A stretch of 64,000 bases of DNA from Solibacillus sp. FSL R5-0449 (lineage in GTDB: Bacteria; Bacillota; Bacilli; Bacillales_A; Planococcaceae): assembly GCF_037975215.1 (NCBI RefSeq), contig NZ_CP150239.1, positions 2,580,001-2,644,000 of the forward strand, in the 5' to 3' direction. The notes beneath the pieces are model-generated. The model was not told the origin of the DNA, did not search any database, and worked only from the letters and a program-made list of their open reading frames with translations. Positions 39,032 through 47,733 of the stretch are shown one piece after another. The position numbers were made by a program, and so were the translations under genes. How positions within the stretch are numbered: position 1 is the first letter of the stretch; each line of letters begins with the position of its first letter.

Positions 39032-41416
39032 TTAGTTACGTAATGGCTTTCCTTTTACAAGCATGTGCTGCATACGCATTTGTGATTTTTGGTCTGCAAC
39101 CAGTTCTAAGAATGCTTGTTTTTCCAGGTTTAATAAGTACTCTTCAGAAACTTCTGTTCCGTATGGTACTTTACCGCCCGCGATTACATATGCAAGTTTC
39201 TTCGCGATTTTCAAATCATGCTCTGTAATATAACCTGAATCGAACATTCCTTGAGCACCTAACAATAATGTTGCATAACCTGGTGCGCCTACTACTTTCA
39301 CCGGCTTTTTCACTGGTGGTGTATAGCCTGCTTCTGCAAGTGCAAGTGCTGCTTGTTTTGCATCATAGATTAAGTGATCCGGATTTACTGAAATACCGTC
39401 TGCAAAGTCCAGGAAGTTATTTTCACGCGCTTCTTCACCTGAAGTCGAAACTTTTGCCATTGCAATTGTTTCGAATACTTTGTTCGCGATTTGCTGGTAG
39501 TCTACATCTACGCCATTTGGCAAGCCTTTGATGAACTTTTGGTAAAGACCTAAGTTACCGCCGCCTCCTGGGATTAAGCCGACACCTACTTCTACAAGAC
39601 CCATATATGTTTCAGCCGATGCTTGAATATGTGCAGCCGGTAAACATACTTCCGCTCCACCGCCTAACGCCATTTGGAATGGTGCCGCAACAACCGGTTT
39701 TGTTGAATATTTAATACGGCGCATTGCCTGCTGGAATGACTTAATAACAAAGTCCAGTTCGAAAATGTTATCATCTTGTGCTTCCATCAAAATCATGGCA
39801 AGGTTTGCACCGACACAGAAGTTTTTGCCTTGGTTCCCGATTACGAGACCTTTAAAGTTTTTCTCCACTTCATCAATCGCATAGTTGATCATTTGAACAA
39901 TGTCTAAACCGATTGCATTTGATTTCGAGTGGAATTCAAGTAATGCGATTCCGTCACCTAAATCGATTAGGCTTGCACCTGAATTTGATTTGATCACACC
40001 GTGTTTCTTCTTGTAGCGTCTTAAGTCGATCGCTTTTTCGTTCACCGGTACTTTTACGTATTCTGAACCGTTGTAGTAAGCTAGATCGCCATCGATTTCC
40101 GAATAGAATGTTTTCAGACCCTTTTCTAATAAGCCAGTAACGAATTCGGGAATTTCACGGCCTTCTTCTTTCATTTTAGCGACTGATTTTTCTACGCCGA
40201 TTGCATCCCACATTTCGAATGGACCTTGAGCCCAGCCGAAGCCCCATTTCATCGCATTGTCGATTGCAACGATATCGTCTGCAATTTCACCTATTAATTT
40301 TCCAGAGTAAATTAATGTCGGTGCGAATGAATTCCATAATAGTTCCCCTACGCGGTCATTAGCATAAATTAAAACTTTTAATTTACCTCCTGGACCTTTC
40401 GCTTGTTTTGCCATTTCTAGTGACGGAGCAACTAGTTTAGTAGTCGGTTCATATTCAAATGTCGATAAATTCAATTGCAGAATTTCTTTTCCTACTTTTT
40501 TGAAGAAACCTTGGCCCGATTTTGCACCGATCCAGCCATTTGAGATCATTTTCTTTAAAATAGGCGATTCTTCAAATACTGCCTGTTCTTCACCTGTTGT
40601 CTGGTCATATACATTTGTTGCAACATGTGCAAAAGTATCAAGACCAACAACGTCCAATGTACGGAATGTTGCAGATTTCGGACGGCCGATTAGTGGACCT
40701 GTTACTGAATCTACTTCACCTACTGTATAGTTACGTGCAATCATTTCGTTCATTGTTACGATCAAGCCGTATGTTCCGATTCGGTTCGCGATAAAGTTCG
40801 GTGTGTCTTTTGCGATAACAACACCTTTACCTAATACATCCTCGCCGAATGTTTGCATGAAACTTACAACTTCCGGTTTTGTCGTGTTAGCCGGAATGAT
40901 CTCAAGTAATTTTAAATAGCGTGGCGGGTTGAAGAAATGTGTTCCAAGGAAATGAGCCTGGAAATCTTCTGAACGCCCTTCTGCCATTGCGTTAATACTC
41001 ACCCCTGATGTATTTGATGAAATGATTGTGCCTGGTTTACGTACCGCATCAATCTTTTCAAATAAGCCTTTTTTAATATCTAATCTTTCTACAATTACTT
41101 CAATAATCCAGTCAACATCTTTCAATTTTTCTAAATCATCGTCAAAGTTACCTGGTGTAATTAATGCTAGATTTTTTTTCGATGAAAGTGGTGCTGGTTT
41201 TTGCTTTATTAATTTTTGCATTGCTGAAACTGCAAATCGATTTTTCACAGGTTTTGAATCAAGTGTTAACCCCTTAGCTTCTTCTTCCTTTGTCAGTTCG
41301 CTAGGAGCGATATCCAATAACAATGTAGGAATCCCGATATTCGCCAAATGTGCTGCAATCCCTGAACCCATTACCCCTGAACCTAAAACCGCTACTTTTT
41401 CAATTTTGTAAGACAC
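39032..41416 (-). CDS. fadN: FadN, enoyl-CoA hydratase / 3-hydroxyacyl-CoA dehydrogenase
   Basis: A 794-aa bifunctional beta-oxidation enzyme. The N-terminal 3-hydroxyacyl-CoA dehydrogenase part has the NAD motif VAVLGSGVMGSGIAAHLA, the catalytic His in FLGTHFFNPP, and C-terminal dehydrogenase domains to about residue 420. The enoyl-CoA hydratase/isomerase part (about 490-720) has GNQGKNFCVGANL and ALGGGAEVCL. The order is reversed relative to E. coli FadB. B. subtilis FadN is 789 aa. The start is GTG at 41416, with GGGGG eight bases before it. An ATG at 41452 lies inside the FadR operator and has no site. Confidence 0.94.
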   Translation of the reverse strand: MSYKIEKVAVLGSGVMGSGIAAHLANIGIPTLLLDIAPSELTKEEEAKGLTLDSKPVKNRFAVSAMQKLIKQKPAPLSSKKNLALITPGNFDDDLEKLKDVDWIIEVIVERLDIKKGLFEKIDAVRKPGTIISSNTSGVSINAMAEGRSEDFQAHFLGTHFFNPPRYLKLLEIIPANTTKPEVVSFMQTFGEDVLGKGVVIAKDTPNFIANRIGTYGLIVTMNEMIARNYTVGEVDSVTGPLIGRPKSATFRTLDVVGLDTFAHVATNVYDQTTGEEQAVFEESPILKKMISNGWIGAKSGQGFFKKVGKEILQLNLSTFEYEPTTKLVAPSLEMAKQAKGPGGKLKVLIYANDRVGELLWNSFAPTLIYSGKLIGEIADDIVAIDNAMKWGFGWAQGPFEMWDAIGVEKSVAKMKEEGREIPEFVTGLLEKGLKTFYSEIDGDLAYYNGSEYVKVPVNEKAIDLRRYKKKHGVIKSNSGASLIDLGDGIALLEFHSKSNAIGLDIVQMINYAIDEVEKNFKGLVIGNQGKNFCVGANLAMILMEAQDDNIFELDFVIKSFQQAMRRIKYSTKPVVAAPFQMALGGGAEVCLPAAHIQASAETYMGLVEVGVGLIPGGGGNLGLYQKFIKGLPNGVDVDYQQIANKVFETIAMAKVSTSGEEARENNFLDFADGISVNPDHLIYDAKQAALALAEAGYTPPVKKPVKVVGAPGYATLLLGAQGMFDSGYITEHDLKIAKKLAYVIAGGKVPYGTEVSEEYLLNLEKQAFLELVADQKSQMRMQHMLVKGKPLRN

Positions 41417-41437
41417 GAGCACTTCCCCCTTCTCCCT

Positions 41438-41455
41438 TGAATGAACAGTCATTCA
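41438..41455. promoter_or_regulatory. FadR (YsiA)-type operator of the fad operon
   Basis: TGAATGA-ACAG-TCATTCA is a perfect dyad and fits the Bacillus FadR consensus, TGAATGA-N4-TCATTCA. FadR represses beta-oxidation genes until long-chain acyl-CoA releases it. The site is 22 bp before the fadN start codon, in the transcript leader. Confidence 0.92.
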
Positions 41456-41497
41456 TTTTGAAATCAAAAAAAAACTTCAAACAGCTTTTCTGTTCTT

Positions 41498-41526
41498 AGT
41501 GTAGATTATTTTGGCAATTTAAGCAA
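41498..41526 (-). promoter_or_regulatory. fadN promoter
   Basis: On the minus strand TTGCTT (41521-41526), a 17-bp spacer and TACACT (41498-41503) lie upstream of the FadR operator. Confidence 0.5.
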
Positions 41527-41657
41527 TAATTTTCTCGCAATTTTAAATAAATTTATTATTCTTATATTTTTATTGCTAGAAGGTACATATATTAAGCTAA
41601 ATTACTTTTCGTAAGCTGTTCTAATCGTGTACAATGGGCATAAGGAGCGTGATTAAT

Positions 41658-41975
41658 ATGCAAGAAATTACAACAATTGAACAATTCACAGAACTAACAA
41701 GCAATGAAAAACCAGTAATCGTAAAATTCTTCGCTGGCTGGTGCCCGGACTGCACACGTATGGATATGTTTATCGATCCAATTATTGAAGAGTACAATCA
41801 ATATGACTGGTACTCAATCAACCGTGATAACTTCCCGGATTTAGCGGAAAAATATCAAGTAATGGGGATTCCATCATTACTAATCTTCAAAAATGGTGAG
41901 AAATTAGCACACTTACATAGTGCTAATGCAAAATCACCTGCACAAGTAGAAGAATTCTTAAACGCACAAGCATAA
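41658..41975 (+). CDS. Thioredoxin family protein
   Basis: A 105-aa cytosolic thioredoxin-like protein with the redox motif WCPDC (FAGWCPDCTRMDMF, near residue 29) and a cis-Pro segment GIPSLLIF near residue 73. The lack of CGPC and the following acidic residues set it apart from the main thioredoxin. It is similar to, but distinct from, the gene at 17122. The ATG at 41658 has AAGGAG ten bases upstream. It is monocistronic and divergent from the fad operon. Confidence 0.87.
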   Translation: MQEITTIEQFTELTSNEKPVIVKFFAGWCPDCTRMDMFIDPIIEEYNQYDWYSINRDNFPDLAEKYQVMGIPSLLIFKNGEKLAHLHSANAKSPAQVEEFLNAQA

Positions 41976-41991
41976 TATGTAATTACGAATG

Positions 41992-42018
41992 AATCCAAAA
42001 GTTTACCGCTTTTGGATT
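41992..42018 (+). terminator. Terminator after thioredoxin-like gene
   Basis: The perfect stem aatccaaaag / cttttggatt with a short loop is followed by a T run. Confidence 0.9.
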
Positions 42019-42113
42019 TATTTTTTATTTTTCATAAGCTAAAGCGCTAGTCATAATGCGGTTTTTTAATTACAATTGATTACGTGAAATTTTATTGTAA
42101 GAAAGGAAAATTT

Positions 42114-43307
42114 ATGACTTCAGATCAACGAAAAAAACTTGCTTTACTTATGCTTAACATGTTCATTGCAGTTGGGAGTTTCGGGATTATCATTCCAATT
42201 ATCCCTGCCTATTTAAAAGAAATTGGGCAAGGCGGAACAGCTGCAGGATTAATCATTGCGATTTTTGCATTCGCACAATTTTTAGTATCACCTATCGGGG
42301 GGAAATGGACGGATAAGTATGGTCGTCGCCCGCTCATTAATATCGGACTACTTACGCTAGCTATTTCGATGTTTCTTTTCTACTTTGCTGATTCAATATG
42401 GCTGCTTTACTTATCACGTGCTATCGGCGGAATCGGCTGTGCATTCTTGATTCCTGCGATTTTCGCATATGTAGCAGATATTACAACAATGGAACAGCGT
42501 GCAAAAGGAAATAGTTTTATTTCAGCCTCGATGTCACTTGGTATTGTAATCGGACCAGGTATTGGAGGTTTTTTAGCGGATTTCGGACTTAAAACACCGC
42601 TACTTGTTTCGGCGGTAGTCGGACTTGTTGCGTTTGTCGTTTCTTACTTTACATTGGCGGAGAGCCAGGAAGAGAAAGTCGAAATTCCACAAGGCGAAAA
42701 TACATCAATGGTAAAGGATATTATTTTATCCGTTAAAAAGCCGTTCTTTATTCCACTCATCATTACACTGATCATGAGCTTCGGTTTAATGTCTTATGAA
42801 ACGGTTCTAGGGCTTTATGTAGATGATAAATTTGGCGCAACACCACAGGAAATTGCCTTCATGGTAACATCAACAGGATTAGTCGGTGTGATTATGCAGT
42901 TATTTGTAGTGGATCGCCTTGTAAAAGCAATCGGTGAAGTAAATGTATTAAAATTATTTTTAATCGTTACCGCTTCGGGCTTCTTCCTGTCGATTATCGC
43001 AGGAAGCTACACAATGTTCTTTGCGATTTCATTATTAATATTCCTAGCGACATCCATTTTACGTCCTGTCTTGACGACATTAATTTCAAAAATGGCGGGT
43101 AATGAGCAAGGATTTGCAATGGGTATGAACAATGCCTATATGAGCATCGGCAATATTATGGGCCCTCTTCTTGCAGGCGCATTATATGACATCGATATCC
43201 TATACCCGTTTATCGCAGGTTTAATCATATTAATTTTCACTATTCTCCTTACTTTTATGTGGAAAGGTATTAAAATACAAAAAACAGCACTAAAAGGAGG
43301 CCATTAA
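42114..43307 (+). CDS. MFS efflux transporter (drug exporter type)
   Basis: A 397-aa protein with about 12 membrane helices of the major facilitator superfamily. Motif A lies in the loop between helices 2 and 3 (GGKWTDKYGRRPL). GIVIGPGIGGFLAD in helix 5 is the antiporter motif C typical of drug/proton exporters such as NorA, Bmr and TetA-like proteins. The substrate cannot be told. The ATG at 42114 has AAAGGAA upstream. It is coupled to the NmrA-like reductase gene two bases downstream, which may mean a shared stress role. Confidence 0.9.
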   Translation: MTSDQRKKLALLMLNMFIAVGSFGIIIPIIPAYLKEIGQGGTAAGLIIAIFAFAQFLVSPIGGKWTDKYGRRPLINIGLLTLAISMFLFYFADSIWLLYLSRAIGGIGCAFLIPAIFAYVADITTMEQRAKGNSFISASMSLGIVIGPGIGGFLADFGLKTPLLVSAVVGLVAFVVSYFTLAESQEEKVEIPQGENTSMVKDIILSVKKPFFIPLIITLIMSFGLMSYETVLGLYVDDKFGATPQEIAFMVTSTGLVGVIMQLFVVDRLVKAIGEVNVLKLFLIVTASGFFLSIIAGSYTMFFAISLLIFLATSILRPVLTTLISKMAGNEQGFAMGMNNAYMSIGNIMGPLLAGALYDIDILYPFIAGLIILIFTILLTFMWKGIKIQKTALKGGH

Positions 43308-43309
43308 TT

Positions 43310-43921
43310 ATGAAAATTATTGTATTCGGGGCGACTGGTGGCGTTGGGCAGCATTTTGTTGAAATGGCTGTTGCAGCTGGTCATACAGTTACCGCATTTG
43401 TACGTACACCTGAAAAATTAAAAACAAAAAATGTAACGATTATTCAAGGCGATGCATTTAACGCGGACCAAGTAGCTGATGCGGTCTTCGGACATGATGC
43501 AGTCATTTCATGTTTAGGTTCTAGTACAGGGGTAAAAAAATCCAATGAACTTGAGACGATGGGTAAAAACATTGCAGACGGTATGGAAAAAGCAGGCGTA
43601 AAACGTCTAGTTTACTGTGCTTCAGCTGGTGTAGACGGAGAAATTCCAGGTGTGATGGGAAAATTGATGATGAAAATGCTCGCAAATCCATTAGCCGATC
43701 ACCGTGCAGCGCTTAACTATTACAAAACAAAAGACATTACGTACACAATCGCACGTCCGATGGGCTTAAAAGATGAACCGTTAAAAACCGATTATAAAGA
43801 AGCAGTCGATACGGTTCCGAAAGGTTCAAGCTCGATTCCAAGAGCCAGCGTAGCTCACTTTATGGTGAAAGCATTGGATGATGCCCAATACGAAAACAAA
43901 TCAGTTGGTTTATGCAGCTAA
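43310..43921 (+). CDS. NAD(P)-binding NmrA-like / atypical SDR protein
   Basis: A 203-aa Rossmann-fold protein of the atypical short-chain reductase (NAD(P)H-binding, YwnB/NmrA-like) group. It has the nucleotide motif VFGATGGVGQHF at residues 4-15, FVRTPEKL for NADP selection, and VISCLGSSTG. The catalytic Tyr-x3-Lys is not obvious (YCASAGVDG instead), so it may act as a redox sensor or as a reductase of flavin-like substrates. GGAGG precedes the ATG. It forms an operon with the MFS gene. Confidence 0.87.
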   Translation: MKIIVFGATGGVGQHFVEMAVAAGHTVTAFVRTPEKLKTKNVTIIQGDAFNADQVADAVFGHDAVISCLGSSTGVKKSNELETMGKNIADGMEKAGVKRLVYCASAGVDGEIPGVMGKLMMKMLANPLADHRAALNYYKTKDITYTIARPMGLKDEPLKTDYKEAVDTVPKGSSSIPRASVAHFMVKALDDAQYENKSVGLCS

Positions 43922-43934
43922 ATTTAAACAGACG

Positions 43935-43964
43935 AAAACTACCCCAATAGCTTGAGGTAGTTTT
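43935..43964. terminator. Bidirectional terminator after NmrA-like gene
   Basis: The stem aaaactacc / ggtagtttt with a 12-base loop is flanked by A and T runs. The convergent gene ends at 43972. Confidence 0.85.
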
Positions 43965-43971
43965 TGTTTTT

Positions 43972-45408
43972 TTATTTATTATTTTCTATTCCGGGTAAAT
44001 CATCTAAATCAATAGGGACGGTATATTCAATCCCTTTTTCATCTTTTAATATGCGTGGTGCCGTTCGGGTTAAAGTCCAGCTAAAGCCGTCATCACCGAT
44101 GATGAAATATTGATTGTCCCTCGTTTCAATTTGGATGTTTGTGTAGGTTTTTTCGATTAATTCTCCTGATAGCGTATTGCCTCGATAATGAATCGTATTA
44201 TCATTAAAAATATAAATGAGTTGGTCATTATAGCGATTGGCAATTGACATATCGTTAAAATGTTCCGGTTTTGCTTCGAGTAGGCCAATTTTACGCTGAT
44301 CTGTATAAATCTCTTTCTCAGTAAATGAATAATAGGTCGATAATTGTTGCGAGTCATCACTATATTCGACAAGTATATGTGGTCCAATACTTTCTGTATG
44401 ATAAAATGCTGACGGATGATCAAGGTTTGCCCTTTCGAAAATATTCGCGTATATCATTTGTCCATCTTCAATTGTAATAACTTTAGGTTCTTCTCCACCA
44501 ATTATTAATACTGGCTCTTCATGGAAATCCGTTGCATACGTTGTCACACCTTGGTAACTAAGTTGACCTGTAACAATTTGATAATCCCCATCTTTATTTC
44601 TGTAAATATATGTTGTGTCATTTGCCAAAGTATCCATAATGAAAAACTGATCATTAGTACCGGTTATAACTAATGTCGGTTGATCACTTGCGACATTTAA
44701 ATCGAGTAGTTTCCCTTCCGGTGTTTCTAATACTCGCCAAGTCCCCTCTTTCGTTGGGATTTGATACAAGATATGCTCATTTACCCGTTGAACTTTCGCT
44801 CCATCTAAATCTAATTCAAAATTCTCTAAAACCGGAGCGTAGGGTGCTTCTTTATATTCCAGCAAAAATTCTTTTGGCAGTTCAACATTCTCAGTGTAAA
44901 GCGTCATAGATTGGCTTACGTCCAACTCAATCATTCCGGCTTCCTTATTAATGACGAGTTTATCTAAATACTCGATATCATTCGCCTGTAGCTTCAGGAA
45001 AAGAGTAATCGATTTTTCAGTATCAATTGTTTTAATTACTTCAACAGGATTATTGAATTCAAATATAGAATATCGCTTATAAGCCTGTTCGCTGTTAACC
45101 GTAGATAACTTTGCCAATGTGTTATTGTCTTTTTCAATGATTGCTTCGTAAAAATCGGCTACTAACTGTTTATGATGCTCATCCAAGTATGAAGTTTCAA
45201 TTTCAACTGCCTGTATTGTTTGATTCGGAGTGAAATACAGCACGGCACCAACCGCAAGCATTAGTAGAACAACGATGGCCGGCTGTAAAAATGGCAGAGG
45301 TTTTTTACGTTGCTTTTTTTGCATTACTTTTTGTACAAATGCTTCATCCATGAGCGGTTGTTTGCCGATTGTTTCATCAATTGCTTGCTTCACTTGAGAA
45401 TTTGTCAT
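43972..45408 (-). CDS. Putative membrane-anchored anti-sigma factor
   Basis: A 478-aa protein with a short cytosolic N-terminus (about 44 residues, basic), one membrane helix (about 44-62) and a large extracytoplasmic part of about 410 residues. The outer part has repeated beta-rich stretches, for example TTYIYRNKDGDYQIVTGQL and NQYFIIGDDGFSWTL, suggesting a propeller-like sensor. I recognise no catalytic motif. It starts 32 bp inside the end of the ECF sigma gene, with AAAGGTGG upstream. That coupling is the usual arrangement for an anti-sigma factor. The role is inferred from context. The cytosolic domain is short for a zinc-type anti-sigma domain. Confidence 0.65.
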   Translation of the reverse strand: MTNSQVKQAIDETIGKQPLMDEAFVQKVMQKKQRKKPLPFLQPAIVVLLMLAVGAVLYFTPNQTIQAVEIETSYLDEHHKQLVADFYEAIIEKDNNTLAKLSTVNSEQAYKRYSIFEFNNPVEVIKTIDTEKSITLFLKLQANDIEYLDKLVINKEAGMIELDVSQSMTLYTENVELPKEFLLEYKEAPYAPVLENFELDLDGAKVQRVNEHILYQIPTKEGTWRVLETPEGKLLDLNVASDQPTLVITGTNDQFFIMDTLANDTTYIYRNKDGDYQIVTGQLSYQGVTTYATDFHEEPVLIIGGEEPKVITIEDGQMIYANIFERANLDHPSAFYHTESIGPHILVEYSDDSQQLSTYYSFTEKEIYTDQRKIGLLEAKPEHFNDMSIANRYNDQLIYIFNDNTIHYRGNTLSGELIEKTYTNIQIETRDNQYFIIGDDGFSWTLTRTAPRILKDEKGIEYTVPIDLDDLPGIENNK

Positions 45409-45901
45409 GCCATTCACCACCTTTTAATTGTTCTTTTAATTTCTCGCGTCCACGCCTCAGCCTAGTTTTCACGGTATTGTCCGAAATTGATAGTAAGTGC
45501 GCGATTTCATCGATTTTCAGTTCCTTATAATAATAAAGAATGATAATTTCACGGTATTTAATCGGCAGCTCAAGAACTGCATTTCCAAGCAATAGATTTT
45601 CGCTCCGTTCCAGTACATGCTGTTCTGCAGATTTGGTGCCTTTAAAAATTTCCTGAATTTTATTCGTTAAAATGGTATTTTTGTAGCTCCAGCTGCGTAA
45701 ATAATCATAACTACGATTGATCGTCATTCGGTATAAATACGTTCGGTAACTCGCATCGCCACGAAATTGCCCACGCTGCTCATAAGCTTTTAACAGTACG
45801 TCCTGTACAATATCTTCTGCCATTTCTTTGTTTTTCACATATGTATAGGAAAGTCGAAGCAATTCTTCGCCATGTGTTCTTATAAACACTTCAAGCTCCA
45901 T
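45377..45901 (-). CDS. ECF-family RNA polymerase sigma factor
   Basis: A 174-aa group IV sigma factor. Region 2 (about 8-75) has LRLSYTYVKNKEMAEDIVQDVLLKAY and the -10 recognition helix YRTYLYRMTINRSYDYLR. A linker follows. Region 4 (about 105-160) has LPIKYREIIILYYYKELKIDEIAHLLSISDNTVKTRLRRGREKL, the helix-turn-helix that reads the -35. The gene is preceded by a promoter with the ECF signature (45937-45963), so it is probably autoregulated. AAAGGGGGG precedes the ATG. The putative anti-sigma gene overlaps its 3' end. It resembles the SigV/SigM/SigX group, but I cannot assign it to one. Confidence 0.93.
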   Translation of the reverse strand: MELEVFIRTHGEELLRLSYTYVKNKEMAEDIVQDVLLKAYEQRGQFRGDASYRTYLYRMTINRSYDYLRSWSYKNTILTNKIQEIFKGTKSAEQHVLERSENLLLGNAVLELPIKYREIIILYYYKELKIDEIAHLLSISDNTVKTRLRRGREKLKEQLKGGEWHDKFSSEASN

Positions 45902-45936
45902 TTTCTTCCCCCCTTTGTTTTAATTGCTAACCGTTA

Positions 45937-45963
45937 GACGGAGCTGTTTTATTTTTAGTTTCA
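45937..45963 (-). promoter_or_regulatory. ECF-type promoter of the sigma factor gene
   Basis: On the minus strand TGAAAC (45958-45963), a 17-bp spacer and CGTC (45937-45940) form the typical ECF sigma promoter. It lies 36 bp before the sigma start codon and indicates autoregulation. Confidence 0.75.
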
Positions 45964-46030
45964 ACTTTCATGATTAAATTTTATAAATTTGGGTATTAAA
46001 CTACTTTATAACAATTTGGAGGTTTTGAGT

Positions 46031-46558
46031 ATGCGAGTATTATTAAATGTAAATGGCAGGTCACAATATAGTTCGGACATCCGGCCTGAATATCAAAACT
46101 CGGCATGCGGCCCTACGACTGCACACGTTATTTTGAATTACTTATGCGAAGATGAAACAATCCGCACAAAAGATGTAAATGAACTTTATCAATTTTTAGG
46201 CGGCACAAAAATCGGACTTTTTAAATGGCGGATGATCAGAAACTTGAGTCGATTACTCGGTGATGACTGGTGTATCGAGGAATGTACCTTAACTCAGGCG
46301 ATTGAGCAATTACGCTTAGGTAATCCGGTTGCGATGAAGTTTGATGTCTATTTTACCGGACAATTTCTGACCAATTACAACCCTCTTTATAAATATCACT
46401 GGGTGCCTTTAATTGGCTACGAAATTAAAAATAACGAGCTTTATTTAACAATCCACGATAACGGCGGACGAAATCGGGAAAGTCATATCCGGACTTTTAA
46501 GTATGATGACAACCGCAAAGTATTAAGCTTTGTTAAAATCGAGCCGAAAGAGCATTAG
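46031..46558 (+). CDS. C39-like cysteine peptidase-fold protein
   Basis: A 175-aa protein with a papain/C39-like layout. The nucleophile is Cys26 in NSACGPTTAHVILNYL. His123 is in YHWVPLIGYE, and the third catalytic residue is probably Asp143 or Asn144 in IHDNGG. There is no signal peptide or membrane helix, so it is probably cytosolic or exported by an unknown path. No bacteriocin transporter is fused or adjacent, so a leader-peptidase role is not supported. GGAGG lies eight bases before the ATG. It is divergent from the ECF sigma gene. The substrate is unknown. Confidence 0.8.
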   Translation: MRVLLNVNGRSQYSSDIRPEYQNSACGPTTAHVILNYLCEDETIRTKDVNELYQFLGGTKIGLFKWRMIRNLSRLLGDDWCIEECTLTQAIEQLRLGNPVAMKFDVYFTGQFLTNYNPLYKYHWVPLIGYEIKNNELYLTIHDNGGRNRESHIRTFKYDDNRKVLSFVKIEPKEH

Positions 46559-46576
46559 CATTTGCTAGTGCTCTTT
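46547..46576 (+). terminator. Terminator after C39-like gene
   Basis: AAAGAGCATTAGC pairs with GCTAGTGCTCTTT. The stem overlaps the stop codon and is followed by T residues. Confidence 0.85.
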
Positions 46577-46641
46577 TTATTTACGGGAATTAATGTTGGT
46601 TCAATTGGTTATTACTGTATAAAAAATGCGAGGAAAAAATT

Positions 46642-47733
46642 ATGAAATCAATTGGCTCAATCAGTCTTTTACATATTATTTTTTTGACAATGACATTTAT
46701 CGGATTAAAGAACCACGTTACTATCATCCCTTCTTTAATTAATGGAGCAGGTAGAGATGCATGGATATCTGTTATTGTATCAACTCTGTTAATTATACCT
46801 TGGTTACTGCTTCCTTTTTTCACATTAAAGAAAATAAAGGATGAATCTGTTCGCGAATACTTACTAAAAAATCATCCTCGATTTGGTAATATACTCATTT
46901 ATGTCACCGTCTTTTATTTAATTTTAATGGCTGTTATTACGATGCATGAAACATTACAGTGGGTATCTACAACTTTTTTACTCAATACACCGGTTTTGCT
47001 GCTGTTTTTCTTCTTTACAGTTGTTTGCTTTTTACTTGCCACTTCTTCCATATTAACGATAACAATGGTCAATGTTATTGTGTTATTCGTGGTCGTAGTT
47101 CTTGGTTTTTTTGTTGCCTTTGTGAACATTCAGGTAAAAGATTATTCATTGTTAAGACCCTTCCTTGAGCATGGGGTTTCACCTGTTTTTAAATCGATGT
47201 TATACCCTGCCTCAGGCTTTGTAGAAATCTATTTGTTGCTCTTCATTCAGCATCATTTTAAAACTAAACTGAAATATACCCACTTACTACTTATGCTATT
47301 TTTACTTCTTGGTTTAACAATGGGACCATTAATTGGGGCCATTGCGGAATTCGGACCGGTTGAAGCGGCCAAACAACTCTATCCGGCTTATGAAGAATGG
47401 CGTATTGCTTCAATTGGCAGCTACATTAACCATGTGGATTTCTTTTCTATTTACCAGTGGCTGACAGGGGCCTTTGTCCGAATCGGCTTTATATTGTTCA
47501 TTGCGATCGAGCTGTTGGGGATTACAGGACAAAAGAAAAAAATATGGGAGTATATTGTGCCCATTTTTGTTTTTTTATCACTACCGCTTTTTTTACTCGA
47601 TGACAGTATATTTAGTAAATGGAAGGGGCAGTATTTTTTAATAAGCACTACTATTTTCTTTTTAATACTATCAATTATTCTCTTTATAATTGTGAATCGA
47701 AATACAAAGCGAAAGGTGGAAAATGATGATTGA
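46642..47733 (+). CDS. GerAB-type spore germination permease subunit
   Basis: A 363-aa membrane protein with about ten helices, of the spore-germination B-subunit family in the amino acid/polyamine transporter superfamily. It starts ISLLHIIFLTMTFIGLKNHVTIIPSLINGAGRDAWIS, the family's characteristic first two helices. It sits in the inner spore membrane and is thought to bind the germinant. It is the first gene of a B-A-C operon. Its stop overlaps the A-subunit start. The C-terminal tail is basic. Which germinant it senses cannot be told. GAGG precedes the ATG. Confidence 0.93.
   Translation: MKSIGSISLLHIIFLTMTFIGLKNHVTIIPSLINGAGRDAWISVIVSTLLIIPWLLLPFFTLKKIKDESVREYLLKNHPRFGNILIYVTVFYLILMAVITMHETLQWVSTTFLLNTPVLLLFFFFTVVCFLLATSSILTITMVNVIVLFVVVVLGFFVAFVNIQVKDYSLLRPFLEHGVSPVFKSMLYPASGFVEIYLLLFIQHHFKTKLKYTHLLLMLFLLLGLTMGPLIGAIAEFGPVEAAKQLYPAYEEWRIASIGSYINHVDFFSIYQWLTGAFVRIGFILFIAIELLGITGQKKKIWEYIVPIFVFLSLPLFLLDDSIFSKWKGQYFLISTTIFFLILSIILFIIVNRNTKRKVENDD

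Noticed and set aside
46031-46558. Bacteriocin leader peptidase system
   Set aside because: No ABC exporter, precursor peptide or modification gene is present around the C39-like protein.
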